This document shows, in pieces, positions 35,986 to 37,412 of a stretch of DNA of 37,412 nucleotides. The stretch covers positions 1-37,412 of the forward strand of contig JACZRW010000005.1 of NCBI GenBank assembly GCA_022574495.1. The letters run 5' to 3'. Every line of letters begins with the position of its first letter. Within the stretch, counting starts at the first letter, position 1. Made by a program: the position numbers and the translations under genes. The notes below the pieces were generated by a model. That model was given only the letters and a program-made list of their open reading frames with translations. It had not been told where the DNA came from and did no database searches. This DNA is from Patescibacteria group bacterium (lineage in GTDB: Bacteria; Patescibacteriota; Microgenomatia; Woykebacterales; RBG-16-39-9b).

Positions 35986-37169
35986 AACGCCTTCAAAGTT
36001 TCCATTGGAGCTACTCTAGCCGCTTTAATTGCTGGATAAAGACCACCCAGTAATCCCATCAAAATACCAAAACCCAAAACTCCAAAAACAACCATCGGAC
36101 TATAAACAGCTATTCCTTCACCAATAAATCGTTCCAGAGCTTGGGTGGCACCAAACCCCAATAAGAGTCCGGTTGAAGCCCCCATAATACCAAGGGTAAC
36201 TGATTCCAAAATTACCGAGAATAATATATTGCTATTGGACCAGCCTGCTGCTTTAAGGATGCCAAATTCTTGTCGGCGTTCCAAAACGCCCATTAGCATA
36301 ATGATGAATATCGAGATCCCACCGGCTACAGAGGCGATAAGACCAATTGCTAAAAGAACGATTTGGAAGATACCCAAGGTATCATTTATCTGACCCAAGA
36401 CATCTTTTGATAGACTGGTTTGGACTTCTAAACCGTCTCTCTTAAAGACTTCTTTGATTTGATCTGCAACTGCTTCCACTGTCTCGGTACTTTTGGCTCT
36501 CACCCTAATGGAGTGGATTTTATCCGCCCCTACATTAGCCAGATGGCGAACAGTGGAATCGAGGGCATAAATATTATTATCGAAGACGGCGTTTTCGGTC
36601 TCAAATATACCTACTACTTCTAGCTCAACAAATTCTGGAGGGTTGATTTTGCCCGATACTGGAACTTTAAGTATTTGTCCAATGTTTAGATGAACGCTTC
36701 GGGGCCCTCTTCTATTAGTCTCAATACCAACTATAACCTCGTTCTCACCGGTGAGATTTCTTCCCTGCGTAATATGCTTTGTAGGCCCATCAATTATTTT
36801 ATCTTTTTCAGAATCAATTCCAATAAGTAACGCTCCGAACGATGAATTTTCTCCCAGAGAACTCGGTGGGATAGTCGTAAGAACTTGCGGGTAAGCCCAA
36901 GTTACATCATTTAGTGCTTCAATTTCGGGTACATACTTAGTAGAAAAGGGGGTACCGCCACTACCCCCACCAAATAATCCTGGCGCGTCCACCGGAGAGA
37001 TAGTAACATCGGCTGCAAGTTCCGTAAATGTTTCATTCAACCTTCTATTAATCCCCTCTGAAAGAGTCAAAAGAGTGCTCATTAAAGCCACACCAAGGCC
37101 TACGCCCACGATAGCCAAGATCATAATACTTTTTCTTCTAAATATATTGCCAATAGAAAACTTCAGCAT
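35982..37169 (-). CDS. ABC transporter permease, MacB/FtsX type
   Basis: N-terminal TM, periplasmic domain, three C-terminal TMs, RRQEFGILKAAGWSNSNI. Confidence 0.93.
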   Translation of the reverse strand: MLKFSIGNIFRRKSIMILAIVGVGLGVALMSTLLTLSEGINRRLNETFTELAADVTISPVDAPGLFGGGSGGTPFSTKYVPEIEALNDVTWAYPQVLTTIPPSSLGENSSFGALLIGIDSEKDKIIDGPTKHITQGRNLTGENEVIVGIETNRRGPRSVHLNIGQILKVPVSGKINPPEFVELEVVGIFETENAVFDNNIYALDSTVRHLANVGADKIHSIRVRAKSTETVEAVADQIKEVFKRDGLEVQTSLSKDVLGQINDTLGIFQIVLLAIGLIASVAGGISIFIIMLMGVLERRQEFGILKAAGWSNSNILFSVILESVTLGIMGASTGLLLGFGATQALERFIGEGIAVYSPMVVFGVLGFGILMGLLGGLYPAIKAARVAPMETLKAL

Positions 37170-37261
37170 AAATACTTAGTATATTATAAACTTTTTTGGC
37201 TGGTTAACAATTTTTGGAAAACCATTCCACGATTTCGAACTCAAATACATTCATCTTCACC

Positions 37262-37301
37262 AAAAGAAAAACGACCCGTTGCGAATACTCGCATTGGGTC
37301 G
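37262..37301 (-). terminator. Rho-independent terminator of a gene entering from the right end
   Basis: CGACCC...GGGTCG stem; minus-strand TTTTTCTTTT tail. Confidence 0.75.
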
Positions 37302-37412
37302 CCATCTCCCTCTCCCCCCCCCTATTCAAGCTGCATCTTCTACCTACCAAACGGCGTGATGAATAATACCTGGACGCCAGACTTTTCCATTGCTCCAGGG
37401 AAGGGCAACATC

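Noticed and set aside
1-37412. CRISPR array, IS element or complete tRNA/rRNA gene
   Set aside because: No regularly spaced repeats, no transposase motif and no complete cloverleaf were recognised; a tRNAscan/ISfinder run was not possible
37344-37412. Partial minus-strand CDS ending DVALPWSNGKVWRPGIIHHAVW-stop
   Set aside because: Plausible but too short to support as a feature without sequence beyond the window

Overview
This 37.4 kb AT-rich bacterial window has the gene content and style of a Candidate Phyla Radiation (Microgenomates-like) genome; that affiliation is inference only. It uses the standard bacterial code. Recognisable content: a purQ gene and a degraded purL between 72-bp direct repeats; a GC-rich structured noncoding segment; a uridine-kinase-like gene; a VapC/PhD-type toxin-antitoxin pair; a compact mercury-resistance operon (ArsR-type regulator, two small unlisted ORFs, MerA, CcdA-like protein, thioredoxin-like protein) with an SmtB/ArsR-type operator; a secreted S8 protease cluster; yidD; a 22-residue repeat protein; tag; a bactofilin-like gene flanked by 30-bp repeats of the ywbE 3' end; peroxiredoxin; GIY-YIG protein; metallopeptidases; a Sec operon with two genes between secD and secF; DUF3048, DUF4446 and DUF5679 proteins; comM; a DUF4258/DUF2283 pair; a GC-rich HD-hydrolase two-gene segment; and a MacB-type ABC transporter. 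The best candidates for something undescribed are the mercury operon with its 35-aa membrane peptide and 31-aa CxCC peptide plus a MerA N-terminus derived from a palindromic repeat, the 3.8-4.45 kb repeat/RNA region, and the ywbE-tail duplication around the bactofilin gene. No database or folding tool was run; family calls come from reading motifs.
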